Positions 22,894 to 32,448 of a DNA stretch of 64,000 bases are shown here, in pieces. Source of the DNA: Marmoricola sp. URHB0036 (GTDB lineage Bacteria; Actinomycetota; Actinomycetes; Propionibacteriales; Nocardioidaceae); the NCBI RefSeq assembly GCF_000426045.1, contig NZ_AUEP01000006.1, forward strand, positions 213,873 to 277,872, read 5' to 3'. Below the pieces are notes generated by a model that made no database searches, had not been told where the DNA came from, and worked only from the letters and a program-made list of their open reading frames with translations. Within the stretch, counting starts at the first letter, position 1. Every line of letters starts with the position of its first letter. A program made the translations under genes and the position numbers.

Positions 22894-25007
22894 TCCGTCA
22901 GTAGCCGCGGTGCGCCCTGATGCGCGCCCCCGGCGTGGGGACGTGACTGGCGCTGCGCCTGGCTGCCGTCTCCGGCCAGACCAGCAGGCTTGGACGGCGT
23001 GAACAGCCAGGTCTTGAAGAACCCACGGAGGTTCTGGCCCGACACGTGCTGTGCCAGGGCGATGAACTGTGCGGTGCTGACGTTCCCGCCCGCGTGCCGT
23101 GCGGTCCAGCGCCTGAGCAGGTGGAAGAAGTCCCGGTCACCGATCCGGTGACGTAGGGCGTGCAGGGTCATCGCGCCCCGCTCGTAGACCGGTCCGTCGA
23201 AGAAGTGGTCCGGCCCGGGGTCACCGATGACGAGCTGCCAGAACGGGTCGTTGGCCGGAATGGACGCGTCGGCATCGAAGAACTCCTGCACCGTGCCGTC
23301 CCCGTGGTGCGCCGACCAGAGCCACTGCAGGTAGGTCGCGAACCCCTCGTTGAGCCACGTCTCGCGCCACTTCGCCACCGACAGGCTGTCTCCCGTCCAC
23401 TGGTGGGCGAGCTCGTGCGCCACCACGCCGAGGTAGCCGGCCGGTTCCCCGAGGAAGATGACCTGGCTGTAGATCGGCCGGGTCTGGTTCTCGAGGGCGT
23501 AGCCGAGGTCGGGGTCGTCGTCGACGATGCCGCCGGCCTGCTTGAACGGGTAGGGCCCGAGCACTCTCGAGAGGAACCGCAGCATCTCCGGCTCGTGCGC
23601 GAACGCGGCTCGCGCCCTCTCGCCGAGGCTCGGAGTCGGGTCCGCGCTCACCAGACGCCAGTCGGCCGGGTTGCCGGGGCTGCCCGCCGGTGCACCGGGC
23701 ACGGTCCAGCCGTCGAGGGTGTTGCCGTCGTTCTCGAAGGAGGTCGTCCCCTGACCGCCCGGCCCGGCGACGTCGTCGACGTACGCACCCGGGAACGAGT
23801 AGACGTCGTCGGTGATGTTGCTCAGTGACAGGTCCACCTGCTGCCCGGCGTACGGCGCGAGGTCCACGGTCCACGTCTCGTAGCCGTCGCTCTTGCCGGT
23901 CGCCGCGTTCCAGGCACCGGTGCTGCCGGTCGGCGTGCAACCGCCGTTGCCGTCATCGCTCTGGTAGTGGGACAGGAAGGGGTGGATGGTCATCCAGTAG
24001 GGGCAGCTGTTGCCGGTGCTGGTGGTCGTGTGTCCGTTGAGGTCGGGCAGCGTCGTCCAGCTGGACGTGCCGACCCGGTGCGCTTCCACCGTGAAGAAGT
24101 CCCAGTCGGGCTCGTTGTTGCGTACGACGTGGAAGGTCAGCTTGCCACCGGACGCGGGCACGTTGAATCGGCGCGTCAACCGCTTGTAGCTCGAGTCGTC
24201 GCCACCGGAGACGGCGAACCTCGAACCGGTGCGGGGAGTCGGCTTGTGCAGGAGCGAGGAGTCGATGGCGTCGTAGAACGAGATGCCGTTGCGTCGGTAC
24301 GACGTGATCGCGAAGTGACCGGTCGTGGCCGTGGCGAGGTAGGAGGCCATCGGCTCGGTCTCGCGCCACTGGAACGTCGTGCGGCCACCGTGGGTGCGCC
24401 TCCTCACCAGGGCGCCGTTCGAGACCGCCTGCAGTCCGCGTGGAACCGTGATGGAGACGGCGTACCTCGCCTTGTCGCGCGGGTGGTCTTTGACCGGGAA
24501 CCAGGATGCGGCGACGTGGGGCTCGCCGATCACCACTGCTCCGTCGGAGGTCGGGAAGACACCGCCCGGGACCTGCCCTTCCTCCTCGATGACCTCGGGG
24601 GTGCCGTGGTAGCGCACCCTGACGATGAAGCGGTGACGCTTCTTGATGGCTTTCCTGGGCGTGATCCTGAGCTCGTGGTTGCTCCGGCTCCACGTCGCGG
24701 CCTTGCCGTTGACCCGCACCGCGTCGACGTGCAGCCCGACGAGGTCGAGGTCGAAGCGCGAGAGCGCCTTGGTGGCCCGCGCCGTGATGACGGCCAGCCC
24801 CGTCAACGTGTGGGGACCTGGCCGGTAGCTGATGTGCAGGGCGTAGTGCGCGACGTCGTAGCCACCGTTGCCGTCCAGCGGGAAGTACGGGTCACCGACG
24901 CCCGGCGACCCCGGACTCGGTGGAGCCCCGGGCGCGGCAACGGCTCCGGTGGCCGGCACGGCCAGGAGGACGAGTGAGGCAAGGACAGCGGTGGTGGCAC
25001 TGCGCAT
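22827..25007 (-). CDS. Secreted M1-family metallopeptidase with an inserted immune-inhibitor-A-like module
   Basis: A 726-residue exported peptidase. I start at ATG 25007 (AGGGGA upstream), giving signal peptide 1-28 ending AVAAPG. Residues ~40-250 form the M1 N-terminal beta saddle. A ~215-residue insertion (~255-470, from GGDDSSYKRLTRRF to ENDGNTLDGW) resembles the beta-sandwich module of M6 immune inhibitor A proteins. The catalytic domain follows: GYALENQT (GAMEN equivalent, ~500), zinc motif HELAHQW (~529) and the second Glu in NEGFATYL (~552). The last ~55 residues after WLFTPSKPAG are atypical and overlap the small Cys-rich gene, so the true end may differ. Confidence 0.85.
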   Translation of the reverse strand: MRSATTAVLASLVLLAVPATGAVAAPGAPPSPGSPGVGDPYFPLDGNGGYDVAHYALHISYRPGPHTLTGLAVITARATKALSRFDLDLVGLHVDAVRVNGKAATWSRSNHELRITPRKAIKKRHRFIVRVRYHGTPEVIEEEGQVPGGVFPTSDGAVVIGEPHVAASWFPVKDHPRDKARYAVSITVPRGLQAVSNGALVRRRTHGGRTTFQWRETEPMASYLATATTGHFAITSYRRNGISFYDAIDSSLLHKPTPRTGSRFAVSGGDDSSYKRLTRRFNVPASGGKLTFHVVRNNEPDWDFFTVEAHRVGTSSWTTLPDLNGHTTTSTGNSCPYWMTIHPFLSHYQSDDGNGGCTPTGSTGAWNAATGKSDGYETWTVDLAPYAGQQVDLSLSNITDDVYSFPGAYVDDVAGPGGQGTTSFENDGNTLDGWTVPGAPAGSPGNPADWRLVSADPTPSLGERARAAFAHEPEMLRFLSRVLGPYPFKQAGGIVDDDPDLGYALENQTRPIYSQVIFLGEPAGYLGVVAHELAHQWTGDSLSVAKWRETWLNEGFATYLQWLWSAHHGDGTVQEFFDADASIPANDPFWQLVIGDPGPDHFFDGPVYERGAMTLHALRHRIGDRDFFHLLRRWTARHAGGNVSTAQFIALAQHVSGQNLRGFFKTWLFTPSKPAGLAGDGSQAQRQSRPHAGGAHQGAPRLLTDQAARSVMPQRGQCVVWQQSSA

Positions 25008-25109
25008 GGCGAGATCCCCTCTTCGCCTTCGAACCTGCCACCGCGTCCGCAGACTGGTCAACGGGCGGACGAGTCGTGGTCTGGACAGTCCTCGAAGAGC
25101 CCTTGCGGA

Positions 25110-25715
25110 CTACAGCCAGCCGTGGTCACGGGCGATGAGCGCGGCCTCGGTCTTGTTGCGGGTACCGGTCTTGCCGATGGCGGCCGAGAGGTAGTTGCGC
25201 ACCGTGCTCTCGCTGAGGAACAGCCGCCCGGCGATGTCGGCGATGGTCGATCCGTCCTCCGCTGCCGCCAGCACGTCGCGCTCGCGGATGGTCAGCGGGT
25301 TGACGGCCGAGCGCAGCGCCGAGCCGGCCAGCTCCGGGTCGATCACGGTGGCGCCCGAGGCGACCCGCCGGATGGACTCGGCGAGGCCCTCGGCGGGCTG
25401 GTCCTTGACCAGGAACCCCCTGACCCCGCTGGCCATCGCCCTCTGCAGGTAGCCCGATCGGCCGAAGGTGGTCACGATGACCACCTGGCAGGTCGGCAGC
25501 GACCGCGAGAGCTCGTCGGCCGCATCGAGGCCGGAGACGTGGGGCATCTCGATGTCCAGCAGCGCGATGTCCGGGCGCTCACGCAGCGCGGTCGGGACGA
25601 TGTCGGCACCGTCGGCCACCTCGGCCACCACCTCGAGATCGGGCTCGAGCCCGAGCAGGACGGCCAGGGCGCCACGCATCATGGCCTGGTCCTCGGCCAG
25701 CAGGATGCGGATCAC
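25110..25715 (-). CDS. NarL/LuxR-type response regulator
   Basis: A 201-residue regulator of the DesR/NarL class. Receiver: EDQ at 8-10, phosphoacceptor Asp in IALLDIEMP (~54), Thr in VIVTTFGRS, Lys in GFLVKDQPA (~103). DNA-binding domain: LTIRERDVLAAAEDGSTIADIAGRLFLSESTVRNYLSAAI, ending with GTRNKTEAALIARDHGWL, the classic DesR-type tail. Its ATG overlaps the kinase stop by 4 bases. Third gene of the operon 27264-25110. By family the pair may sense membrane state, and the co-transcribed DUF6069 protein fits a membrane link, but the targets are unknown. Confidence 0.92.
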   Translation of the reverse strand: MIRILLAEDQAMMRGALAVLLGLEPDLEVVAEVADGADIVPTALRERPDIALLDIEMPHVSGLDAADELSRSLPTCQVVIVTTFGRSGYLQRAMASGVRGFLVKDQPAEGLAESIRRVASGATVIDPELAGSALRSAVNPLTIRERDVLAAAEDGSTIADIAGRLFLSESTVRNYLSAAIGKTGTRNKTEAALIARDHGWL

Positions 25716-26839
25716 GGCCGCGCTCCGACGCGGGAGGGGACACTGGCGACGAGGCGGAACCCGGTCCCGGTGGAGGACGTCTGCACCTGTCCGCCTGCCG
25801 CGCGCAGCCGGTCGCGCAGACCGTCCAGGCCGCCCGCCCGGACCGAGGTGCCCTCGGCCGGCCGGGTCGGGGTGCCGACACCGTTGTCGACGACGACGAG
25901 CTCGGTGCGGTCGCCGCGCCGGGTCACCTCGATGGAGCAGCTGTCGGCCCCGGAGTGCCGCAGCACGTTGGTGATGCCCTCACGCAGCGCCCACGCCAGC
26001 ACCGCTCCGGTGTCTTCCGGCAGGTCGGCGTCCCCTACGTCGATGGTGGCGCGGATCCCGGCCGCCTCGAGAGCGTCCCGGGCGCCGAGCAGCTCCTCCG
26101 GGAGGGAGGGCGCGCGCATCGCATCGACCGCCTGACGTACGTCGAGCAGCGCCGTACGGCCGACCCGCTCGATGTCGGCGGCGTGCTCGGCGGCCGCGTC
26201 GGGATCGGTCGCGACCAGGCGGCGTACGGCCTGGGCCTTGACCACCATCACCGACAGGGTGTGCCCGAGCAGGTCGTGCAGGTCGCGGGAGAACCGCTCG
26301 CGCTCCTCGGCGACGGCGACCCGGGCCAGCTCCGCACGAGTACGCCGGAGCTCGTCCACGGTCTCGAGCAACCGGGTGAACGCGGTGCTGGCCAGCAGAG
26401 CCAGCAGCACCACGAAGACCTCCGTCCACACGCGGGACCCCTCGTGGGGCTCGACCCGCCACGCGGCCCAACCCGAGAGCGGCACCACGACGGCGCCGGC
26501 CAGGGCCAGCCAGCGGCCGCGCAGCACCACCGGAGCAGCGTTGGCGATCAGGATCCAGGTCCCCAGCCACTCGACGTTGGCGTGCGTGGCGCCGGCGAAG
26601 CACGCGCCGAGCATCGTGCTGAAGGCGAGGTAGGGCCGCAGGTCCGTGCCCTGCGGCGAGGCGAGCAGTCCGATCACGAGCGCGCAGCCCGCGATCACCA
26701 CGATCAGGGCGAGGTTGAAGGCGGCCTGCCAGCCGTCGCCGAGCGTGAGCAGCGGCCCGAGCAGGAGCGGGATGGTCCAGACGAAGACGGAGATGTTGCG
26801 CTGCCACGACGAGTCGGCGGCCCTCCACACGGCGCTCAC
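25712..26839 (-). CDS. DesK/NarL-type sensor histidine kinase
   Basis: A 375-residue kinase starting at GTG 26839, which overlaps the DUF6069 stop by 4 bases; a longer in-frame start is a shadow of that gene. Residues ~18-150 hold about five membrane helices (FVWTIPLLLGPLLTLG, ALIVVIAGCALVIGLLA, and others) with no large extracellular domain. The DHp box is RERFSRDLHDLLGHTLSVMVVKAQ with phosphoacceptor His near 208. The HATPase_c domain has REGITNVLRHSGA (N-box) and VVDNGVGTPT (G1 box), and ends with GLRDRLRAAGG. Adjacent response regulator is its partner. Confidence 0.92.
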   Translation of the reverse strand: MSAVWRAADSSWQRNISVFVWTIPLLLGPLLTLGDGWQAAFNLALIVVIAGCALVIGLLASPQGTDLRPYLAFSTMLGACFAGATHANVEWLGTWILIANAAPVVLRGRWLALAGAVVVPLSGWAAWRVEPHEGSRVWTEVFVVLLALLASTAFTRLLETVDELRRTRAELARVAVAEERERFSRDLHDLLGHTLSVMVVKAQAVRRLVATDPDAAAEHAADIERVGRTALLDVRQAVDAMRAPSLPEELLGARDALEAAGIRATIDVGDADLPEDTGAVLAWALREGITNVLRHSGADSCSIEVTRRGDRTELVVVDNGVGTPTRPAEGTSVRAGGLDGLRDRLRAAGGQVQTSSTGTGFRLVASVPSRVGARP

Positions 26840-27264
26840 GCTACGCCGCGCTGACGCGTCCAGCGTGCACCGATGAGCACGACGGCGCCGACGACGAGGT
26901 GGAGGCTGACGAGCGCGAGCCCCGACCCGAGGTCGGCGGCACCCAGCGGGCCGAGCAACGAGACCAGCCACACGGCGCCGGCGATCGCGGTCCACGTCCG
27001 CAGGGCTCGTGGTTGCCGCCGCTCCAGGAAGCGGAGCAGCCCGAGCCCGGCGACGGACACGACAGCGGCGGTCACCAACGCGCTGACCAGGCCCACCTGG
27101 TGCGTGTCCTGGCCACTGCGGACGGCCAGGTCGGAGCCGAGCGCACGCCAGCCGAGCCAGGTGAGCCCGGCCAGGGCGCTCGCGAGCACGGCGATGGTGT
27201 GGTCGGCGCCGTGCCGGCTCCGGGCCGGTCCGGTCGTCGTCGGGTGGGCGTCGGTGTGCGTCAT
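26836..27264 (-). CDS. DUF6069-like membrane protein
   Basis: A 142-residue protein: soluble His/Thr-rich N-terminus (1-22), then four membrane segments at about 24-43, 57-77, 89-108 and 112-130 and a short basic tail. The arrangement, size and position beside a two-component system match DUF6069 family proteins. It leads the operon with the kinase and response regulator, overlapping the kinase start by GTGA, so it may help the kinase sense a membrane signal (inference). Upstream is a 125-bp divergent gap shared with the quinone reductase gene. Confidence 0.65.
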   Translation of the reverse strand: MTHTDAHPTTTGPARSRHGADHTIAVLASALAGLTWLGWRALGSDLAVRSGQDTHQVGLVSALVTAAVVSVAGLGLLRFLERRQPRALRTWTAIAGAVWLVSLLGPLGAADLGSGLALVSLHLVVGAVVLIGARWTRQRGVA

Positions 27265-27368
27265 GGTTCCTTCTCCTCGCCTACGCCCGTGGATCGGGCG
27301 ACGTGTCCACGCTAGGAAGGCGCGGCGGCGGAGGGCAGGGAGTTGCGTGCCGATCCGGCAGTGACATT

Positions 27369-27380
27369 CGTACCGGTACG
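27369..27380. promoter_or_regulatory. 12-bp perfect palindrome before the quinone reductase gene
   Basis: CGTACCGGTACG is a perfect dyad ending 9 bases before the ATG at 27390. Its position over the expected ribosome-loading or transcription start region suggests a repressor site; no regulator gene is adjacent. Confidence 0.45.
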
Positions 27381-27389
27381 GTCGAAGTC

Positions 27390-28412
27390 ATGCGCGCCAT
27401 CACCTACACGCACAACGGCGATCCCGACGTCCTCACGCTCGTCGACCGGCCGGTGGCCGAGCCCGGGCCCGGAGAGGTCCGCGTGCGGATCCACCGCTCG
27501 GGCGTCAACCCGACCGACTGGAAGTCCCGCCAGGGCAGCACGTCCGGCAGCCCGGTCGATCCGCCGCAGGTGCCCAACCAGGACGGGTCCGGTGTCGTCG
27601 ATGCCGTCGGTCCCGGAGTGGAGGAGGCACTGGTCGGCCTGCGGGTGTGGATCTGGGAGGCGGCGTACCAGCGTCCTGAGGGCACGGCGCAGGAGTACGC
27701 CCTGGTGCCGCGACGCAACCTCGACCTGCTTCCCGACGCGGCCTCCTTCGACCTCGGTGCCTCGCTGGGCGTGCCGTTCCTCACCGCGCACCGGACTCTG
27801 ACCGTGACCGAGGAAGGCCCGCTGCGCCTGGGCCCCGGCACCCTCCAGGGCCGGACCGTCCTGGTCTCCGGTGGTGCAGGTGCAGTGGGCAACGCCGCGA
27901 TCCAGCTCGCCCGCTGGTCCGACGCACTGGTCATCACCACGGTGAGCAGTCCCGAGAAGGCCAACCTGGCGGCACAGGCGGGGGCCGACCACGTCATCGA
28001 CTACCGGCAGCAGGACGTCGTGGCCGAGGTGCGCAAGATCGCGCCCGACGGCGTCGACACGATCGTCGAGGTGGCCGCCGCGGCCAATGCGGAGATCGAC
28101 GCACAGGTCATCGGCCTGCACGGGTCGGTCGCGGTGTACGCCGACGACGGTGGCGCGCCACTGTCACTCCCCGTCCGTCCGCTGATGATGCCCAACGCAC
28201 GCTGGCAGTTCGTGCTCGTCTACACCGCTCCCCACGACTGGAAGCGACGCGCGGTCGACGACGTCTCGGCCGCCGTGCTCGACGGCGCGGTGGGGGTCGG
28301 CGAGGAGGCGGGCCTCCCCCTGCATCACTTCCCGCTCGAGCACACTGCCGACGCACACGCCGCCGTCGAGGGCGGCGCGATCGGCAAGGTGCTCGTCGAC
28401 GTCGCGGACTAG
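27390..28412 (+). CDS. NADPH:quinone reductase-like MDR-family oxidoreductase
   Basis: A 340-residue medium-chain dehydrogenase/reductase starting at ATG 27390 (MRAITYTHNGDPDVLTLVD). The GroES-like N-terminal domain has GPGEVRVRIHRSGVNPTDWK and QDGSGVVDAVGPGV but lacks the zinc Cys cluster, as in zeta-crystallin/QOR-type enzymes. The Rossmann fold is at ~150-290, with the dinucleotide motif VLVSGGAGAVGNAAIQLA. The end EHTADAHAAVEGGAIGKVLVDV is typical. Likely uses NADPH to reduce quinones or other carbonyls; substrate unknown. A 12-bp palindrome sits just before the start. Confidence 0.9.
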   Translation: MRAITYTHNGDPDVLTLVDRPVAEPGPGEVRVRIHRSGVNPTDWKSRQGSTSGSPVDPPQVPNQDGSGVVDAVGPGVEEALVGLRVWIWEAAYQRPEGTAQEYALVPRRNLDLLPDAASFDLGASLGVPFLTAHRTLTVTEEGPLRLGPGTLQGRTVLVSGGAGAVGNAAIQLARWSDALVITTVSSPEKANLAAQAGADHVIDYRQQDVVAEVRKIAPDGVDTIVEVAAAANAEIDAQVIGLHGSVAVYADDGGAPLSLPVRPLMMPNARWQFVLVYTAPHDWKRRAVDDVSAAVLDGAVGVGEEAGLPLHHFPLEHTADAHAAVEGGAIGKVLVDVAD

Positions 28413-28413
28413 C

Positions 28414-28444
28414 GGCCCGGACCCAGGTTGGCCCGGACCCGGTT
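28414..28444. repeat. Two-copy direct repeat in the quinone reductase/dnaB junction
   Basis: GGCCCGGACCCAGGTT (28414-28429) is followed directly by GGCCCGGACCCGGTT (28430-28444), one base shorter. It fills almost the whole 34-base gap between the convergent stops. Confidence 0.85.
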
Positions 28445-28446
28445 GA

Positions 28447-29880
<1,434 letters not shown>

Positions 29881-30072
29881 CCCACTGGCCCCTTCCCTCA
29901 CATCCGTACCAGCAGGCTAGGACCCGCCACCCACAATTCCTGGCGCACCCAGCAGGCCACCCAGAAGTCACCCGGGGCGACGGTCGGGACCTGCCGTGGA
30001 TCCGCCAGAACCGGTCCCGGGTGACCCCGATCGGCTGACACTAAGCGCGCCGAGGGGCGGTCACCAAGCCCT

Positions 30073-30096
30073 TCATCCACAGGCATCTGTGGATAA
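30073..30096. promoter_or_regulatory. Inverted pair of DnaA boxes
   Basis: TCATCCACA (30073-30081, one mismatch) and TGTGGATAA (30088-30096, exact reverse complement of TTATCCACA) face each other across 6 bases. TGTGGACAC at 30153-30161 is one base off the actinobacterial form. The pair lies ~190 bp upstream of dnaB. Confidence 0.6.
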
Positions 30097-30176
30097 CCCT
30101 GTTGATCGTGTGGAACACGCCGCCACCGAGGTGCGTGGCCTGTTGGCCGCCCTGTGGACACAGAAATACTTCTGTT

Positions 30177-30208
30177 CGACAAACCCCCTCTGACCTGCGG
30201 GTTTGTCG
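30177..30208. promoter_or_regulatory. 10-bp inverted repeat with TTTGTCG half-sites
   Basis: CGACAAACCC (30177-30186) and GGGTTTGTCG (30199-30208) are perfect arms around a 12-base spacer. The outer CGACAAA/TTTGTCG half-sites recur as a fused palindrome at 30283. Confidence 0.6.
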
Positions 30209-30282
30209 TTTCCCGGCCTGTGGAGGAAAGTTTTCCGGCCTGCTGGTATTCACCGGCTCGTCATCTGGGATCGCCGTGTTTG

Positions 30283-30294
30283 TTTGTCGACAAA
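30283..30294. promoter_or_regulatory. TTTGTCGACAAA palindrome
   Basis: A perfect 12-bp dyad that combines the two half-sites seen at 30177-30208 without the spacer. Located ~75 bases before the MATE start codon. Confidence 0.55.
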
Positions 30295-30322
30295 GGCCGT
30301 CCGGCGAGGGATACCCACAACC

Positions 30323-30334
30323 AAACCCGGGTTT
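30323..30334. promoter_or_regulatory. AAACCCGGGTTT palindrome upstream of the MATE gene
   Basis: Perfect 12-bp dyad, 34 bases before the MATE start. Its AAACCC/GGGTTT arms also occur in the inverted repeat at 30177-30208, so the same factor could bind both. Confidence 0.5.
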
Positions 30335-30368
30335 TGCACAGGTTTTGCTGGCGCCTAGCCTCACCTCC

Positions 30369-31706
30369 GTGATAGTGACCGGTCGCCCTGCAGGGGGTCG
30401 GCGGGCCCAGGACCGCGAGATCCTGCGCCTGGCGGTTCCCGCGTTCCTCGCCCTGGTCGCCGAGCCCCTGTTCCTGCTCGCCGACTCCGCGATCGTCGGT
30501 CACCTCGGCACGCCGCAGCTGGCGGCCCTCGGCATCGCCTCGGCCGTGCTCGGCACCCTGGTGAGTCTGTGCATCTTCCTCGCCTACGGCACCACGGCCT
30601 CCGTCGCCCGTCAGGTGGGTGCCGGCAACACCAGTGGCGCGCTCGCCCAGGGGGTCGACGGCCTGTGGCTGGCCACGCTGATCGGCGCCCTGGCGACACT
30701 CGTGGCGCTGCCCCTGACCGGGCCGCTCGTCGCGCTGTTCGGTCCGAGCGACCGGGTGGCCGAGCTGGCGGCGACGTACCTCCACCTGGCCCTGCTCGGC
30801 GCCGTGCCGCTCCTGCTGATGCTGGCCGCCACCGGCGTGCTGCGCGGCCTGCAGGACACCCGCACGCCGCTGGTGGTGGCGGTGGTGGGCAACCTCGCCA
30901 ACATCGTGCTCAACCTGGTGCTCGTGTACGGCGTCGGCGGGCTCGACGGGCTGGGCATCGCCGGGTCGGCGCTCGGCACGCTCATCGCCCAGCTCGGCTC
31001 GGCGGCGGCCCTGGTCGCCGTGGTGGTCCGCGCGGCTCGCCGTGAACGGGCACCGTTGCGGCCGGACCTGCCCGGCATCCGGCAGGCGGGGCGGGCCGGC
31101 GTACCCCTGATCATGCGGACGCTGATGCTGCGCGCCTCCCTGCTCGTGATGACGTACGACGCCGCCACCCTCGGCGACGCCGACCTCGCCGCCATGCAGC
31201 TGGCCTTGACCATCTGGACCTTCCTCGCCTTCACCCTGGACGCGGTGGCGATCGCCGCGCAGGCGATCACCGGCCGCTACCTCGGGGCCGGCGATGCCCC
31301 AGGCACCCGCGCCGGGACCAGCCGGATGGAGCGCTGGGGGTGGCTCAGCGGCATCGTCACCGGGCTCGGTCTCGCCGCCCTGGCGCCGTTCCTCGGCCCG
31401 CTGTTCACCGGCGACCAGGTCGTGCAGGACCTCCTGGTGCCGGTGCTCCTCGTCGCCGCGGTCGCGCAGCCGGTGGCGGGCATCGTGTTCGTCCTCGACG
31501 GCGTGCTGATCGGAGCCGGCGACGCCGTCTACCTCGCCTGGGCGCAGCTGGCCACCCTGCTGCTGTTCGCTCCGGTGGCCTGGCTGGTCGGGGGCCAGGG
31601 CTTGGTCTGGCTGTGGGTGGCATTCGCGGTCTGCTTCATGGGCGGGCGCGCGGTGACGCTGATCCTGCGCGCTCGCGGCGACCGGTGGATGCGCCTGGGT
31701 GCGTGA
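30369..31706 (+). CDS. MATE-family (DinF-like) efflux transporter
   Basis: A 445-residue integral membrane exporter starting at GTG 30369 (GTG 30375 is an alternative); the open frame upstream has no protein-like content. Twelve hydrophobic segments are arranged as two six-helix halves, with the MATE motifs EPLFLLADSAIVGHLGTPQLAALGIA at the start and DAVAIAAQAITGRYLGAGD at the start of the second half. The DinF branch is indicated by the length and by GTPQLAALGIASAV. Such proteins expel cationic drugs or metabolites using Na+ or H+ gradients; substrate unknown. Divergent from dnaB. Confidence 0.92.
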   Translation: MIVTGRPAGGRRAQDREILRLAVPAFLALVAEPLFLLADSAIVGHLGTPQLAALGIASAVLGTLVSLCIFLAYGTTASVARQVGAGNTSGALAQGVDGLWLATLIGALATLVALPLTGPLVALFGPSDRVAELAATYLHLALLGAVPLLLMLAATGVLRGLQDTRTPLVVAVVGNLANIVLNLVLVYGVGGLDGLGIAGSALGTLIAQLGSAAALVAVVVRAARRERAPLRPDLPGIRQAGRAGVPLIMRTLMLRASLLVMTYDAATLGDADLAAMQLALTIWTFLAFTLDAVAIAAQAITGRYLGAGDAPGTRAGTSRMERWGWLSGIVTGLGLAALAPFLGPLFTGDQVVQDLLVPVLLVAAVAQPVAGIVFVLDGVLIGAGDAVYLAWAQLATLLLFAPVAWLVGGQGLVWLWVAFAVCFMGGRAVTLILRARGDRWMRLGA

Positions 31707-31715
31707 CCCGGGGAG

Positions 31716-32423
31716 CTAACGATGCTCCGCGAGGAACGTCCGGATCGCCTCACGCGGTCGGTCGGTGATCTCCGGGCCATGGGTGAACGCCGCGACGGCG
31801 TACTCCACCTCGCCGAGCTTGTGCGCCGTCTCCTTGGTCATCGCGAAGTCGGTGCACAGGAACTTCATCGGCCAGCGGCGCCCGAGCACGTTGAAGATCG
31901 CGTCGCCGGTGATCAGGGTCCCGGACTCCTCGTGGAGGTACGACGCGTGCCCCGGTGAGTGGCCCGGCGTGTGGATCACCCGGATGCCGCCGGCGAAGGG
32001 GACCACCTGGCCGTCGGCGAGCTCCTCGCCCACCGTCACGGGTGTCACCTTCGGGTCGGGGAACCGGCGGAACAGCCTCGCCAGGGCGATGTTCGGGTCG
32101 TGCGGCGGCTGGGTCCCGGAGCGGACGTATTCGGCATCGTCGGCGTGCACGTCCACCGGACGGCCGGTCTCCTGCGCGAGGTACGCCGCACCGCCGGCGT
32201 GGTCGGGATGGCAGTGGGTCAGCATCAGCCGCGTCACGTCGCTCGGGTCGGAACCGACCGAGCGCAGCGCGGCGATCACCTTCTTGCCGGAGGAGGCGAC
32301 GCCCATGTCGATCAGCGTCACCTGGCCGTCGTCGTCGCGCAGCATGAAGCCGTTGACGTAGTCGCCGATCAGCGGGATCCGCCAGACCCCGGGCGCGAGC
32401 TGGACGGCAGGAGGCTTGGCCAT
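31716..32423 (-). CDS. MBL-fold metallo-hydrolase
   Basis: A 235-residue metallo-beta-lactamase-fold hydrolase starting at MAKPPAVQLAPGVWRIP (32423). Metal ligands are visible: HCHPDHAGG (motif HxHxDH), the His in HTPGHSPGHASY, the Asp in LITGDAIFNV, and the His in FTHGPEI near the end. This is the two-metal pattern of the glyoxalase II/lactonase-like group. The substrate is not evident. Its start codon overlaps in CATG with a possible start of the opposite-strand gene, so the two genes share an extremely short promoter space. Confidence 0.9.
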   Translation of the reverse strand: MAKPPAVQLAPGVWRIPLIGDYVNGFMLRDDDGQVTLIDMGVASSGKKVIAALRSVGSDPSDVTRLMLTHCHPDHAGGAAYLAQETGRPVDVHADDAEYVRSGTQPPHDPNIALARLFRRFPDPKVTPVTVGEELADGQVVPFAGGIRVIHTPGHSPGHASYLHEESGTLITGDAIFNVLGRRWPMKFLCTDFAMTKETAHKLGEVEYAVAAFTHGPEITDRPREAIRTFLAEHR

Positions 32424-32448
32424 GAACGCGGAGCCTACGCTTGCGGCC

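Larger units (their letters stand above)
29902..30368. other. Intergenic region with DnaA-box-like and palindromic sites (dnaB/MATE divergent gap)
   Basis: This 467-bp stretch has no convincing gene. The part from about 30060 to 30350 is clearly lower in GC than its surroundings. It holds a pair of inverted DnaA-box-like 9-mers, one further near-match at 30153-30161, three palindromes at 30177-30208, 30283-30294 and 30323-30334, and a repeated CCGGCCTG near 30213 and 30235. It must contain the promoters for dnaB (left) and the MATE gene (right). Confidence 0.7.

Noticed and set aside
30102..30368. N-terminal extension of the MATE transporter through the intergenic region
   Set aside because: The translation is not membrane-protein-like, and it would cover the DnaA-box and palindromic sites.
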